This document shows positions 44,253-52,329 of a stretch of 64,000 nt of DNA, one piece after another. Each line of letters begins with the position of its first letter. The first letter of the stretch is position 1. The DNA lies in NCBI RefSeq assembly GCF_000818395.1, contig NZ_JWJG01000028.1:3324830-3388829 (forward strand). The letters run 5' to 3'. Both the position numbers and the translations under genes were made by a program. Below the pieces are notes generated by a model. The model was not told the origin of the DNA, ran no database searches, and saw only the letters and a list, made by a program, of their open reading frames with translations. The stretch comes from Noviherbaspirillum autotrophicum (GTDB lineage: Bacteria > Pseudomonadota > Gammaproteobacteria > Burkholderiales > Burkholderiaceae_D).

Positions 44253-44406
44253 GGAGTTGCATGGTCGGTTGCCAGAGCCGGCATCAGTGTAGCAGTCTGC
44301 GCGCGGTCAAACATTGACCAGTCTGGAAACGGATGGACGCGGAAGCGCTTTTGCTAGAATGGACCGGCTTGACGCCATCCCCGCATCCACCTATCAAGGA
44401 GTCCCC

Positions 44407-44940
44407 ATGCGCATCGTTGCACGTTCTATCCTGCTGCTGTCGCTGTTGTCCTCATCCGCCGCCGTGCTTGCGGCCGGCCAAACGAAGGCGGGCTTGTGGG
44501 AAATGACGATGAAATCCGACGCGATGAAGAACATGCCGAAGATTGCGCCGGAGCAGATGGAACAGATGCGCAAGATGGGCATCAACGTGCCGCAGATGCA
44601 GGATGGCGGCCTGGTCACCAAGGTCTGCATTTCGCAGGAGATGGCCGAGCGCGACGAACCGCCGCCGATGGAAGACAAGGCCAGCGGCTGCCAGACGAGG
44701 AATTTTCAGCGCAACGGCAGCAGCTATTCGATGGACATTGTCTGCGACGGCCCGCAGATGAAAGGCACGGGCAGGGCCCGGGGCACTTTCTCGGGCAACA
44801 CCAGCTTCACCTCAACCTACGACTTCAAGGGAGCGATGCACGGCCAGCCCGTCAGCCAGCATCATGAAACCAGCGGCAAGTGGCTCAGTGCCGATTGCGG
44901 CAGCATCAAGCCGATCGGCGACCTGATGCCGAAGAAGTAA
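44407..44940 (+). CDS. DUF3617 exported protein
   Basis: 177 residues. Signal peptide MRIVARSILLLSLLSSSAAVLA, then TKAGLWEMTMKSDAMKNMP, the usual DUF3617 opening (GLWE). Conserved Cys pairs appear in TKVCISQEM and SGCQTRNF and in DIVCDG. Met-rich runs (MKNMPKIAPEQMEQM) may bind metal. Periplasmic, function unknown. Start set by AAGGAG. Confidence 0.82.
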   Translation: MRIVARSILLLSLLSSSAAVLAAGQTKAGLWEMTMKSDAMKNMPKIAPEQMEQMRKMGINVPQMQDGGLVTKVCISQEMAERDEPPPMEDKASGCQTRNFQRNGSSYSMDIVCDGPQMKGTGRARGTFSGNTSFTSTYDFKGAMHGQPVSQHHETSGKWLSADCGSIKPIGDLMPKK

Positions 44941-44978
44941 TCGGCCACAGGCAGAATAGTCCGCAACCTTATCCCGCC

Positions 44979-45004
44979 CGCGTGGCGTCGCGCGCCGCCA
45001 CGCG
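44979..45004. terminator. GC-rich hairpin between convergent genes
   Basis: Arms CGCGTGGCG/CGCCACGCG, 9 bp, 8-nt loop. No T-run; it may end transcripts from both sides with Rho help. Confidence 0.4.
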
Positions 45005-45011
45005 CAGCGTG

Positions 45012-46409
45012 TCAGAAACCTGTGCCTGACAGTCCGGTGCCGATCGTACTGGTGCCGGTCATACTCGGTCCGATCGTTGTTCCCGTCGTCCCCGTTGTTC
45101 CAAAGGCGCCAGTGCCGGTGAGTCCTGTTCCTGTACCGGTGAGGCCAGTACCAGTCAGACCGGGGCTGGTGAGTCCTGTCCCGGTGAGTCCCGTGCCTGT
45201 GAGCCCAGTGCCTGTGAGCCCAGTGCCGGTGAGTCCTGTCCCGGTGAGTCCTGTCCCGGTGAGTCCGGTACCAGTGAGTCCGGTGCCAGTCAGTCCAGTG
45301 TCAGTAAGTCCTGTGCCGGTGAGTCCGGTACCAGTGAGCCCAGTACCGGTGATACCAGTACCGGTGATACCAGTGCCAGTCAATCCGGTGCCAATGAATC
45401 CAGTGCCCGTCGTTACTGGCGTGCCGGCCCCGGAACTGCCTATGCCGGTCAGGGCGGACACGCTCTGCTGAACCGGCAGGATCTGGCCTCGGATTTCTCC
45501 TTCTGGGAAAGATGTGCTACGCACGTTCAGGTACAGTCCGCCGCTGGTCAGCACGCGGTACTGGTCGTCCGACAGCGTCGCATTTGCAATCCATACGCCG
45601 CTGCCCGCAGGCGTTTCCACCAGCGGGACGATGATCGGCCCCGCTGTGCCGGGTGCGCCGGACTGGATATGCGCGGCGGTGCCGACGATGCCGCTGGTGG
45701 TGACGGCAACGAGCAGCGACCGCCGGGCAGGATCGGTTAGCACTGCGCCGGACCCTTGCCCGGTGCTGGGGTTCGGCGGTATTTCCTGCGTGCCGCGCAG
45801 CGCGGCAATGAAGGCGGTGGGGCCGGTGGCCGCCGCGTTCAGGCCGCTGCCGGTCGCGTTGGTGCCGAATGTGCCGGAGGTGCTATTTGCCGCGACGGCT
45901 TGCTGCGACAGGATTTGCCCGCGTATCTCTCCATTCGGAAAGCCGGCGCTTCGCACATTGAAGTAGAAATTGCCGCCCTGAAGCGCAGTGAGCTGGGCGT
46001 CGGTCAGCGTGAATTTGCTGCTCCAGATAGCGCTTCCCGGCGCTGTTTCTGCCAGCGTGAAGACAATCGGTCCAGCCGCGCCCGGCGCGCCTTCCTGGAT
46101 CTGGGCCGCCGTTGCAACGATGCCGCTGGTCGTGATGGTGGCGGTTGCCACGCGCGTGCCAGGATTGACCACGATGGTGCCTGCGCCTTGCGCAGCGCTC
46201 GCCGTGGCCGGCGTTTCTTCGGCGCCAGTCAGCGTCGCGGCAAAGGTGTTGACGAGTTCTTGTGCGCCGGCAAGCGTCGTCGTCGACGACCCGGGCGTCG
46301 GCGTGGTCAATCCCGCGTCGCCACCGCCGCCGCCGCAGGAAGCCAGCGCGAGCAGCGCGCAAGCAGCCAGACAGATGCGCGCGTGGTATTTGGCATTGGC
46401 GAAAATCAT
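45012..46409 (-). CDS. Lipoprotein with two CHRD domains and a GTGLT pentapeptide-repeat tail
   Basis: 465 residues. Lipobox ALLALASC gives a lipidated Cys. Two CHRD domains follow (TLTGAEETPATASAAQGAG, then ALRGTQEIPPNPSTGQGSG), each ending with FNVRS/LNVRS and PxGEIRGQIL. CHRD domains occur in chordin and many bacterial surface proteins of unclear function. The last 130 residues are a low-complexity array of about 18 GTGLT-like units, with variants GTGIT, DTGLT and SPGLT. The DNA is a 15-bp tandem repeat, so length is likely to vary among strains. The opposite strand is also open through the array but is not a gene. Confidence 0.85.
   Translation of the reverse strand: MIFANAKYHARICLAACALLALASCGGGGGDAGLTTPTPGSSTTTLAGAQELVNTFAATLTGAEETPATASAAQGAGTIVVNPGTRVATATITTSGIVATAAQIQEGAPGAAGPIVFTLAETAPGSAIWSSKFTLTDAQLTALQGGNFYFNVRSAGFPNGEIRGQILSQQAVAANSTSGTFGTNATGSGLNAAATGPTAFIAALRGTQEIPPNPSTGQGSGAVLTDPARRSLLVAVTTSGIVGTAAHIQSGAPGTAGPIIVPLVETPAGSGVWIANATLSDDQYRVLTSGGLYLNVRSTSFPEGEIRGQILPVQQSVSALTGIGSSGAGTPVTTGTGFIGTGLTGTGITGTGITGTGLTGTGLTGTGLTDTGLTGTGLTGTGLTGTGLTGTGLTGTGLTGTGLTGTGLTGTGLTSPGLTGTGLTGTGTGLTGTGAFGTTGTTGTTIGPSMTGTSTIGTGLSGTGF
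45110..45407 (-). repeat. 15-bp tandem repeat (minisatellite) encoding GTGLT units
   Basis: About 18 imperfect copies of a 15-bp unit reading GGNACTGGNCTNACT-like on the coding strand. The unit is a multiple of three, so copy-number change lengthens or shortens the protein without frameshift. Neighbouring copies share exact stretches, a sign of recent slippage or unequal recombination. Confidence 0.85.
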
Positions 46410-46717
46410 GGCAAGTCCTCCTGCAGTAACTCAATGGAAAGCAGCTTCCGGAGGTGGCAAGCCAAGGGGCGGCAGGCGTGGCTACATGACAGCGCGCCGC
46501 AGGGGATGAACAGAGGGATTGCGAACCTCCTTCTTCGAGGGATGCAGTGTCCGTGCCAGGATGACGCCGACCGCGTCCTGTCCCGTCGCGTGGTGCGGCG
46601 CCCATCTGCGTGCCTGTCGGCAGGCGGCAGGTAATTACTACTGGATACTTGGAAAAAATACCGATGGCCGGCCAGCCGCGTGCATCGCGTTTTCCAAGCG
46701 CACGCTAGAATGGGGCG
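46410..46717. other. Intergenic region, nothing recognised
   Basis: 308 bp between the divergent CHRD lipoprotein and MFS genes. The lipoprotein has a GGAGGA ribosome site at its edge. No clear palindrome, promoter pair or conserved reading frame was seen. Confidence 0.5.
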
Positions 46718-47875
46718 ATGCGCGACGAATCCACGCTCCAGCGAACCCTGCCTTCTCCTTGGCCGCAAGCCGTCGCCGGACTGCTTGCGCTTGCCATCGC
46801 CATGGGAATCGGCCGTTTCGCCTTCACCCCGGTGCTGCCGATGATGTTGCAGGAAGGTAGCCTGACGATTTCCGGGGGCGGCCTGCTCGCGTCGGCCAAT
46901 TACCTGGGTTACCTGATCGGTGCGCTCAGCGCGCTGGCGGTGCGCATCCGGGCCGACCGGGCCATCCGCGGCGGTTTGCTCGCAATCGGACTGACGACGC
47001 TGGCGATGAGCTTGCCGTTGGGATTTGGCGCATGGCTGCTGCTGCGCCTGCTAGCGGGGATCGCCAGCGCCTGGGTCTTGATTTCCGTCTCGGCCTGGTG
47101 CTTCGATGCGCTTGCCGGCTATCGGCGTCCTTTTCTCAACAGCATGGTGTTTGCCGGCGTCGGCACCGGCATCGCCATGGCTGGCTTGTTGTGCATCGTC
47201 CTGATCAGTAACGATGCACGCCCGTCCCAGGCGTGGGGACTGCTCGGCGCGCTGGCCATGGCAGTCACGGCGCTTGTCTGGAAAATATTTACGCCCCCGG
47301 CCGAACTGCCTGCGGCTATCCCCTCTGCGCCGGGCAGCCATGCCCGCTGGAGCGCGCAATCCGTGCGCCTGATTTGCTGTTATGGCGTGTTCGGGTTCGG
47401 CTACATCATTCCGGCGACCTTCTTGCCTGTGATGGCGAAAAGGGCCTTGCAGGATTCCACCCTGTTCGGCTGGTCGTGGCCGGTGTTCGGGCTGGCGGCC
47501 GCACTGTCGACGCTCGCCGTCGCGCCATTGCTCAGGCGGCTCGGCAACCGGCGCCTGTGGCGGGCCTGCCAGTACGTGATGGCGGCCGGCGTGGCGCTGC
47601 CGGCGCTATGGCCGCATGCTGTCGCAGTGTTTGCCGCAGCAATGTGTGTCGGCGGCACCTTCATGGTGATTACGCTGGTTGCGATGCAGGAAGCAAAGCA
47701 GGTCGCCGGGGCGCGCGCCACCAAATTGATGGCGGCCATGACTTCCGCGTTTGCTGCGGGGCAGATTGCCGGGCCGCTTACCGTCGGCAGCGGCAGCTTC
47801 TCGATCGCCTTGCTGTTCGCCGCCGCCATGCTCGCGTTGAGCGCATTCCTGTTGCGGGTCGATGGCGCGCGGTGA
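46718..47875 (+). CDS. MFS transporter, YbfB/YjiJ family
   Basis: 385 residues, about 12 transmembrane helices. The family signature is AMGIGRFAFTPVLPMMLQEG in the first helix and SANYLGYLIGAL in the second; the second half opens FGFGYIIPATFLPVMAK. YbfB/YjiJ proteins are uncharacterised drug or metabolite exporters of the major facilitator superfamily. Single gene; ATG lies in a purine-rich but weak ribosome context. Confidence 0.85.
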   Translation: MRDESTLQRTLPSPWPQAVAGLLALAIAMGIGRFAFTPVLPMMLQEGSLTISGGGLLASANYLGYLIGALSALAVRIRADRAIRGGLLAIGLTTLAMSLPLGFGAWLLLRLLAGIASAWVLISVSAWCFDALAGYRRPFLNSMVFAGVGTGIAMAGLLCIVLISNDARPSQAWGLLGALAMAVTALVWKIFTPPAELPAAIPSAPGSHARWSAQSVRLICCYGVFGFGYIIPATFLPVMAKRALQDSTLFGWSWPVFGLAAALSTLAVAPLLRRLGNRRLWRACQYVMAAGVALPALWPHAVAVFAAAMCVGGTFMVITLVAMQEAKQVAGARATKLMAAMTSAFAAGQIAGPLTVGSGSFSIALLFAAAMLALSAFLLRVDGAR

Positions 47876-47992
47876 TACCCGAGTGTGCAGATTGGCTATA
47901 GTTTGAGCCGCGGCATATTTGTGGCATATTGCAAGACCTGCAAACAAAAAAAGAGAGTCGCAGACTCCGCGAGAAGAGGTAAAGGGAAGGAC

Positions 47993-48355
47993 ATGTTATT
48001 TTTGAAAAGCACTGCGGCCCCGGTCGCGCCCGGCGTGTATGCGATTGATGTTGCTGCCAAGCCGCCGGGAAAGACCTACATGATCTACGTGGCCGTCGAC
48101 GCCGACAATCGGCCCGAGACATTCATCCAGGCCGTCGAGGGCATGGGCTTCAAGGAAGTCCATTCTTTGCCCTACACCCATCACAACGGCAAGAAAATCG
48201 TCGACCTGCATTTCCAGAAAGCCGGCACCGATATTTTCGAGGGCTGGACCAATATCGAGCGCGAAAAGAACCTGATGGACATCACCGAAGCCATGGCGCG
48301 CTTCGACATCAAGGTTCATCCGCGCGTCATGTCGCTGGCAGAAGCATTCGGCTAG
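47993..48355 (+). CDS. Hypothetical protein (120 aa)
   Basis: Start MLFLKSTAAPVAPGVYAIDV with AAGGGAAGG upstream. Small soluble alpha/beta protein: TYMIYVAVDADNRPETFIQAVEGMGFKEV followed by KKIVDLHFQKAGTDIFEGWTN and a helical C-terminus. No family assigned. Codon use is genome-typical. It precedes the long malic enzyme leader. Confidence 0.62.
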   Translation: MLFLKSTAAPVAPGVYAIDVAAKPPGKTYMIYVAVDADNRPETFIQAVEGMGFKEVHSLPYTHHNGKKIVDLHFQKAGTDIFEGWTNIEREKNLMDITEAMARFDIKVHPRVMSLAEAFG

Positions 48356-48950
48356 GCGGTGCGGCATTTGTGCGACATACGGTCGGATACGATTGGATAC
48401 GCACGTCATGCCTTTTCCTACAGATTGCCGTATAAAAAACGGCGATCGACCGCTATCGGCAAACATGGTTTTGGCTTTTGAACGATATCCCTACGGATTC
48501 GGCTAGAAGCTCGTTGCCTGAAATTTAATAAAAATACCGGCGGCCGGTGGAGTGTGATAGGCTATTAACTCTTGCGGCAAGCGCATGGATCGCATGCAGT
48601 CAGCCGCCGGTTACGCTGTTAGCTTCCTCTCCCATATCGACGGGAGAGTCCGGAGATGTCGCCAGCAAGTCCAGCGACAAGTCCCTGCCAAAGAACGACA
48701 AAGGCTTACCCGCCTTTGCACGCACTGCAAATACGGCGAAAGCGTTCGCACCATACCCAAAATAGTGTTGTACCCCGGAGTGATGCCTGTTACCGTCCAA
48801 TAAGGCGGGAAAGGCTATTGCACCTGGCAACGAGCCGGTGCCGCCCACGAGTCCGTTTGAAATCCGGCAGCGCGTCTTGCACCTTCGCTGCGGTTTCCCT
48901 ATTGGCTCGCGCGCGCGCCGACGGATTTTCAATTGATTAGAACTGACAAC
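48356..48950. other. Long intergenic region upstream of the malic enzyme
   Basis: 595 bp without a credible gene. The left part is AT-rich (GAAATTTAATAAAAATAC near 48520). The right part holds the hairpin array described separately. Two frames of 72 codons exist here but have no ribosome site and read across the hairpins. Confidence 0.6.
48583..48841 (+). ncRNA. Candidate structured leader RNA (six successive hairpins) of the malic enzyme gene
   Basis: In order: GCATG/CATGC (48583-48597); CTCTCCC/GGGAGAG (48627-48648, 8-nt loop); TGTCGC/GCGACA (48657-48679); CAAAGGC/GCCTTTG (48699-48718); GCGAA/TTCGC (48736-48749, tetraloop); GCACC-t-GGC/GCC-GGTGC (48820-48841, one bulge). The linkers are A- and C-rich. 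No T-run follows the last hairpin. It does not match the glycine, cyclic-di-GMP, SAM, TPP or fluoride consensus that I know. Could be a cis-regulatory leader or a free small RNA. Confidence 0.4.
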
Positions 48951-50183
48951 ATGAATACGCTGGAACAAAATGCCCTGAACTACCATGCCGCCGGCAAGCC
49001 CGGCAAACTCGCGATCCAGGTCACGAAGGCCGTCGCCACGCAGGACGACCTGTCGCTGGCCTATTCGCCGGGCGTGGCCGTGCCCTGCATCGAAATCAAT
49101 AAGAATCCGGGCAAGGCCTACGAGTACACGGCCAAGGGCAACCTGGTGGGCGTGATCACCAACGGCACGGCCGTGCTGGGTCTGGGCGACATCGGTGCGC
49201 TGGCCGGCAAGCCGGTCATGGAGGGCAAGGCGGTGCTGTTCAAGAAGTTCGCCGGCATCGACTCCTTCGATATCGAAATCGACGAAACCGATCCGGAAAA
49301 GCTGGTCGAGATTATCGCCGCGCTGCATCCGACCTTCGGCGGCATCAACCTCGAAGACATCAAGGCGCCGGAATGCTTCTACGTCGAGCGCCGCCTGCGC
49401 GAGCGCCTGGCCATTCCCGTGTTCCATGACGACCAGCATGGCACCGCCATCGTGGTCGGCGCCGGCTTTCTGAACGCGGTCCATCTCACCGGGCGCGACG
49501 TGTCGATGGTGAAGGTAGTCTGTTCGGGCGCGGGCGCGGCCGCCATGGCCTGCCTCGATATGCTGCTGGATCTGGGCGTCAGGCGCGAGAACGTGTACGT
49601 CTGCGACAGCCGCGGCGTGCTGACCACGCAGCGCGAACTGAGCGGCGAAAAGAAGGCCTGGGCGCAGGATACCGATGCCAAGACCATGTCCGACGTGATC
49701 GGCATGGCCGACGTGTTCCTCGGCGTGTCCGGCCCCGGATTGCTTAAGCAGGAAGACGTCAAGAAGATGGCGGCCCGGCCCATCGTGTTTGCCCTGGCCA
49801 ATCCGGAACCGGAGCTGCGCCCGGAACTGGTGCGCGAGGTGGCGCCGGAAGCGATCATCGCCACCGGCCGCTCCGACTACCCGAACCAGATCAACAACGC
49901 GCTGTGCTTTCCCTACCTGTTCCGCGCCGCGCTCGACTCGGCCGCCACCACCATCAATCAGGCGATGAAGCGGGCCTGCGTCCTCGCGCTGGCGGAAATG
50001 GCGCGCAGCGATGCGCAGTTCGGCAAGGAATACATCGTGCCGACGCTGTTGGACAAGCGCCTGCTGACGGGCGTGACGCCGCGCATCGCGACAGCCGCCT
50101 TCGACAGCGGCGTGGCGCGCAAGCAGCTGCATCCGGCAGAATACGGCGCACAGCTGGAAGCGCTGGCGGCCACGCTGCTGTAA
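48951..50183 (+). CDS. maeB: NAD(P)-dependent malic enzyme, short form without phosphotransacetylase domain
   Basis: 410 residues. Malic enzyme signature: [48 protein letters not shown] and the metal site [14 protein letters not shown] followed by [14 protein letters not shown](P)-binding [13 protein letters not shown]. It oxidatively decarboxylates malate to pyruvate, supplying NADPH. It ends after [10 protein letters not shown] and the usual C-terminal malic domain, whereas the E. coli MaeB type carries a further 320-residue phosphotransacetylase-like domain that is absent here. ATG lacks a strong ribosome site. Confidence 0.88.
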   Translation: MNTLEQNALNYHAAGKPGKLAIQVTKAVATQDDLSLAYSPGVAVPCIEINKNPGKAYEYTAKGNLVGVITNGTAVLGLGDIGALAGKPVMEGKAVLFKKFAGIDSFDIEIDETDPEKLVEIIAALHPTFGGINLEDIKAPECFYVERRLRERLAIPVFHDDQHGTAIVVGAGFLNAVHLTGRDVSMVKVVCSGAGAAAMACLDMLLDLGVRRENVYVCDSRGVLTTQRELSGEKKAWAQDTDAKTMSDVIGMADVFLGVSGPGLLKQEDVKKMAARPIVFALANPEPELRPELVREVAPEAIIATGRSDYPNQINNALCFPYLFRAALDSAATTINQAMKRACVLALAEMARSDAQFGKEYIVPTLLDKRLLTGVTPRIATAAFDSGVARKQLHPAEYGAQLEALAATLL

Positions 50184-50184
50184 T

Positions 50185-50209
50185 CGCTTCCCGCCGTGCG
50201 GGAGAAGCG
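50185..50209. repeat. Hairpin after malic enzyme, related to the REP-like element at 5981
   Basis: CGCTT-CCCGC / GCGGG-AG-AAGCG with CGT loop and a 2-nt bulge, starting 1 bp after the stop codon. It shares the CCCGC/GCGGGAGA core with the palindrome after livK. No T-run. Confidence 0.5.
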
Positions 50210-50217
50210 CAAGGGCG

Positions 50218-52179
50218 TCAGTGCACGCTCTTGCGCATCGCGTCCCGCATCTTTTCCATCAGTTCTCCCCAGCGGTAGGGCTTGCTGACGAACAGGAATT
50301 CGTCCAGCGCGCCGTGCTCTTCCGCCAGCGCCGGAATCGGATAGCCGGAGGCCAGGATCACCTTGATCTGCGGGCACAGCTTGCGGGTGAAGCGTGCCAG
50401 GTCCACGCCGCTCATCCCCTTGGGCATGACTACGTCGGTAAACAGCACGTCGATATCGCGCGTGTGCTTGAGCACGTCGATCGCCTCCAGGCCGTTGGTG
50501 GCGGTAATGACGTCGTAGCCCATGCTGTGGAAAATCTCCACCGACACTTCCAGCACGTCGGACTCGTCTTCCACCACCAGCACCTTGCCCGCGCTCGGGA
50601 CCGGCGTCACGGCCGGCGATGCGGCGGAAGAGGATTGCAGCAGGGAAGCGGCGTCAGCAGCCGGCAGATACAGTTCGACCGTGGTTCCCTTGCCGACTTC
50701 GCTGTGGATCACGACGTCGCCGCCAGACTGCGTGACAAAGCCGTATACCTGGCTCAGGCCCAGCCCGGTTCCCTTGCCGATTTCCTTGGTGGTGAAGAAC
50801 GGCTCCATGGCGCGCCGCAGCACTTCGGCCGGCATGCCGGTGCCGTGGTCGAGGATGCTCACCTTGACGTAGGTGCCGGGCTGCAGGCTGACGAACCTGC
50901 TGCTTTCATCGACACTGACGCACTCGGTGGAAATCGACAGCAGGCCGCCATCCGGCATCGCGTCGCGCGCATTGATCACCAGGTTCAGCAGCGCGCCCTC
51001 GAACAGGCGCGCGTCGACATGCGCCATGGCCGGTTCCGGGGCAAGATGCAGCGCAAACACGATCAGTTCATGGCAGGCGCGGCGCAGGATCGGCTCAAAG
51101 CCTGCGATCAGCATGTTCAGGTCGTGCGCTCCGGGCCGCAACGGCTGGCGGCGGGCGAATGCGAGCAATTGCCGGGTCAGTTCGGCGCCGCGTCCGGCGG
51201 CGCGTTGCGCATTGCTCAGACAGCGGATGGCGACTGGGTCGTTGAGCTTGATGGCCAGCAGGTCGAGGCTGTTGACGATCACGGTCAGCAGGTTGTTGAA
51301 ATCGTGGGCGACACCGCCGGTGAGCTGGCCGATCGCTTCCATTTTCTGCGCCTGGGCCAGGCTGGCGCGCGTCTGTTCCAGCGCCTCGGCAGCCTGCCGG
51401 CGCTCGGTGATGTCGCGCGTGATCTTGGCAAACCCGAGCAGTTCGCCGTCTTCGGCGTGGATCGCGTCGATCACCACGTGCGCCCAGAAGTGCGTACCGT
51501 CCTTGCGCACGCGCCAGCCTTCGTTCTCGAACCGGCCTTCCGTGGTGGCGACGTGCAGCGCATGGGCAGGCAGGCCGCGCTGCCGGTCTTCGTCGATGTA
51601 AAAGCGCGAGAAGTGGCTGCCCAGGACTTCGTCGGCGCGGTAGCCCTTGATGCGTTCGGCCCCGGTGTTCCAGTTGCTGATGATCCCCTCCGGGTTCAGC
51701 ATGTACAACGCGTAGTCGGTTACCCCCTGCACCAGCAGGCGGAAACGCTGCTCGCTTTCGCGCAGCGCTTCCTGCATGGCGCGCCGCTCGGTGATGTCGC
51801 GCGTGACTTTGGCAAAGCCGAGCAGCTGCCCGGACTTGTCGCGGATCGGGTCGATCATCACGCTGACCCAGATGCGCGCGCCATCCTTGCGTACGCGCCA
51901 GCCTTCCCTTTCATATTTGCCTTCGTCTAATGCGCACTGCAGCGCGCGCGCCGGCTCTCCGGCGGCTTGTTCCTCGGGCGTATAAAAGCGGGAAAAGTGC
52001 TGGCCGATGATTTCATCGGCGGTATAGCCCTTGACGCGCTCGGCCCCGCGGTTCCAGCTGCTGATGTAGCCGTCGGGATTGAGCATGTAAATGGCGTAGT
52101 CGTGCACGCTATCGACGAGCAGCTGAAAGCTCAACTCATGGGATATCGGGCGCAACGGGGGCTTGTTCTGGTTTTGCAA
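50218..52179 (-). CDS. Hybrid sensor histidine kinase: PAS-PAS-HisKA-HATPase-REC
   Basis: 653 residues, cytoplasmic (no transmembrane segment). Two adjacent PAS-PAC units (about 18-137 and 145-265) are close copies of each other: both contain YMLNP, NxGAERxKGY, HFSRFY, EGWRVRKDG and LLGFAK(V/I)TRDITERR. The H-box GGVAHDFNNLLTV gives phospho-acceptor His292. The ATPase domain shows VINARDAM and GTGLGLSQVYGF. The C-terminal receiver has Asp582 in FTDVVMP. Such AHDFNN-type kinases usually work with separate regulators or methyl-accepting circuits. Signal unknown. Confidence 0.9.
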   Translation of the reverse strand: MQNQNKPPLRPISHELSFQLLVDSVHDYAIYMLNPDGYISSWNRGAERVKGYTADEIIGQHFSRFYTPEEQAAGEPARALQCALDEGKYEREGWRVRKDGARIWVSVMIDPIRDKSGQLLGFAKVTRDITERRAMQEALRESEQRFRLLVQGVTDYALYMLNPEGIISNWNTGAERIKGYRADEVLGSHFSRFYIDEDRQRGLPAHALHVATTEGRFENEGWRVRKDGTHFWAHVVIDAIHAEDGELLGFAKITRDITERRQAAEALEQTRASLAQAQKMEAIGQLTGGVAHDFNNLLTVIVNSLDLLAIKLNDPVAIRCLSNAQRAAGRGAELTRQLLAFARRQPLRPGAHDLNMLIAGFEPILRRACHELIVFALHLAPEPAMAHVDARLFEGALLNLVINARDAMPDGGLLSISTECVSVDESSRFVSLQPGTYVKVSILDHGTGMPAEVLRRAMEPFFTTKEIGKGTGLGLSQVYGFVTQSGGDVVIHSEVGKGTTVELYLPAADAASLLQSSSAASPAVTPVPSAGKVLVVEDESDVLEVSVEIFHSMGYDVITATNGLEAIDVLKHTRDIDVLFTDVVMPKGMSGVDLARFTRKLCPQIKVILASGYPIPALAEEHGALDEFLFVSKPYRWGELMEKMRDAMRKSVH

Positions 52180-52198
52180 TGAAACTCTCCGGTATCCC

Positions 52199-52220
52199 GA
52201 CCATGCAGTCGGACATGGTC
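52199..52220. repeat. Inverted repeat upstream of the hybrid kinase
   Basis: GACCATG/CATGGTC, 7 bp arms, 8-bp spacer, 20 bp upstream of the kinase start. It could be an operator; there is no T-run. Confidence 0.3.
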
Positions 52221-52329
52221 GATAGCGTAGCCGGATTTCACTCTCGATGTTTTATCGTGCTCAAGACAGTGTTGATTTGGCTGCAATAAGTGATGTTGAA
52301 AGAAGGGAACATCAGTGCGGCAGGCCGCT

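Noticed and set aside
45022-45471. 149-codon plus-strand frame coding a PVPVSP repeat protein
   Set aside because: It is the reverse complement of the GTGLT minisatellite. The repeat unit lacks stops in several frames. There is no ribosome site, and the minus-strand protein has a lipobox and two CHRD domains.
48627-48680. Glycine riboswitch suggested by GGGAGAG
   Set aside because: The CCGAAGG-like core and the CTCTCAGG closing segment are absent, and the downstream gene is not a glycine gene.
48600-50132. 510-codon minus-strand frame opposite the malic enzyme
   Set aside because: High GC leaves long shadow frames. Its composition (His/Arg/Gly-rich) is typical of antisense noise, and the malic enzyme motifs are unambiguous.
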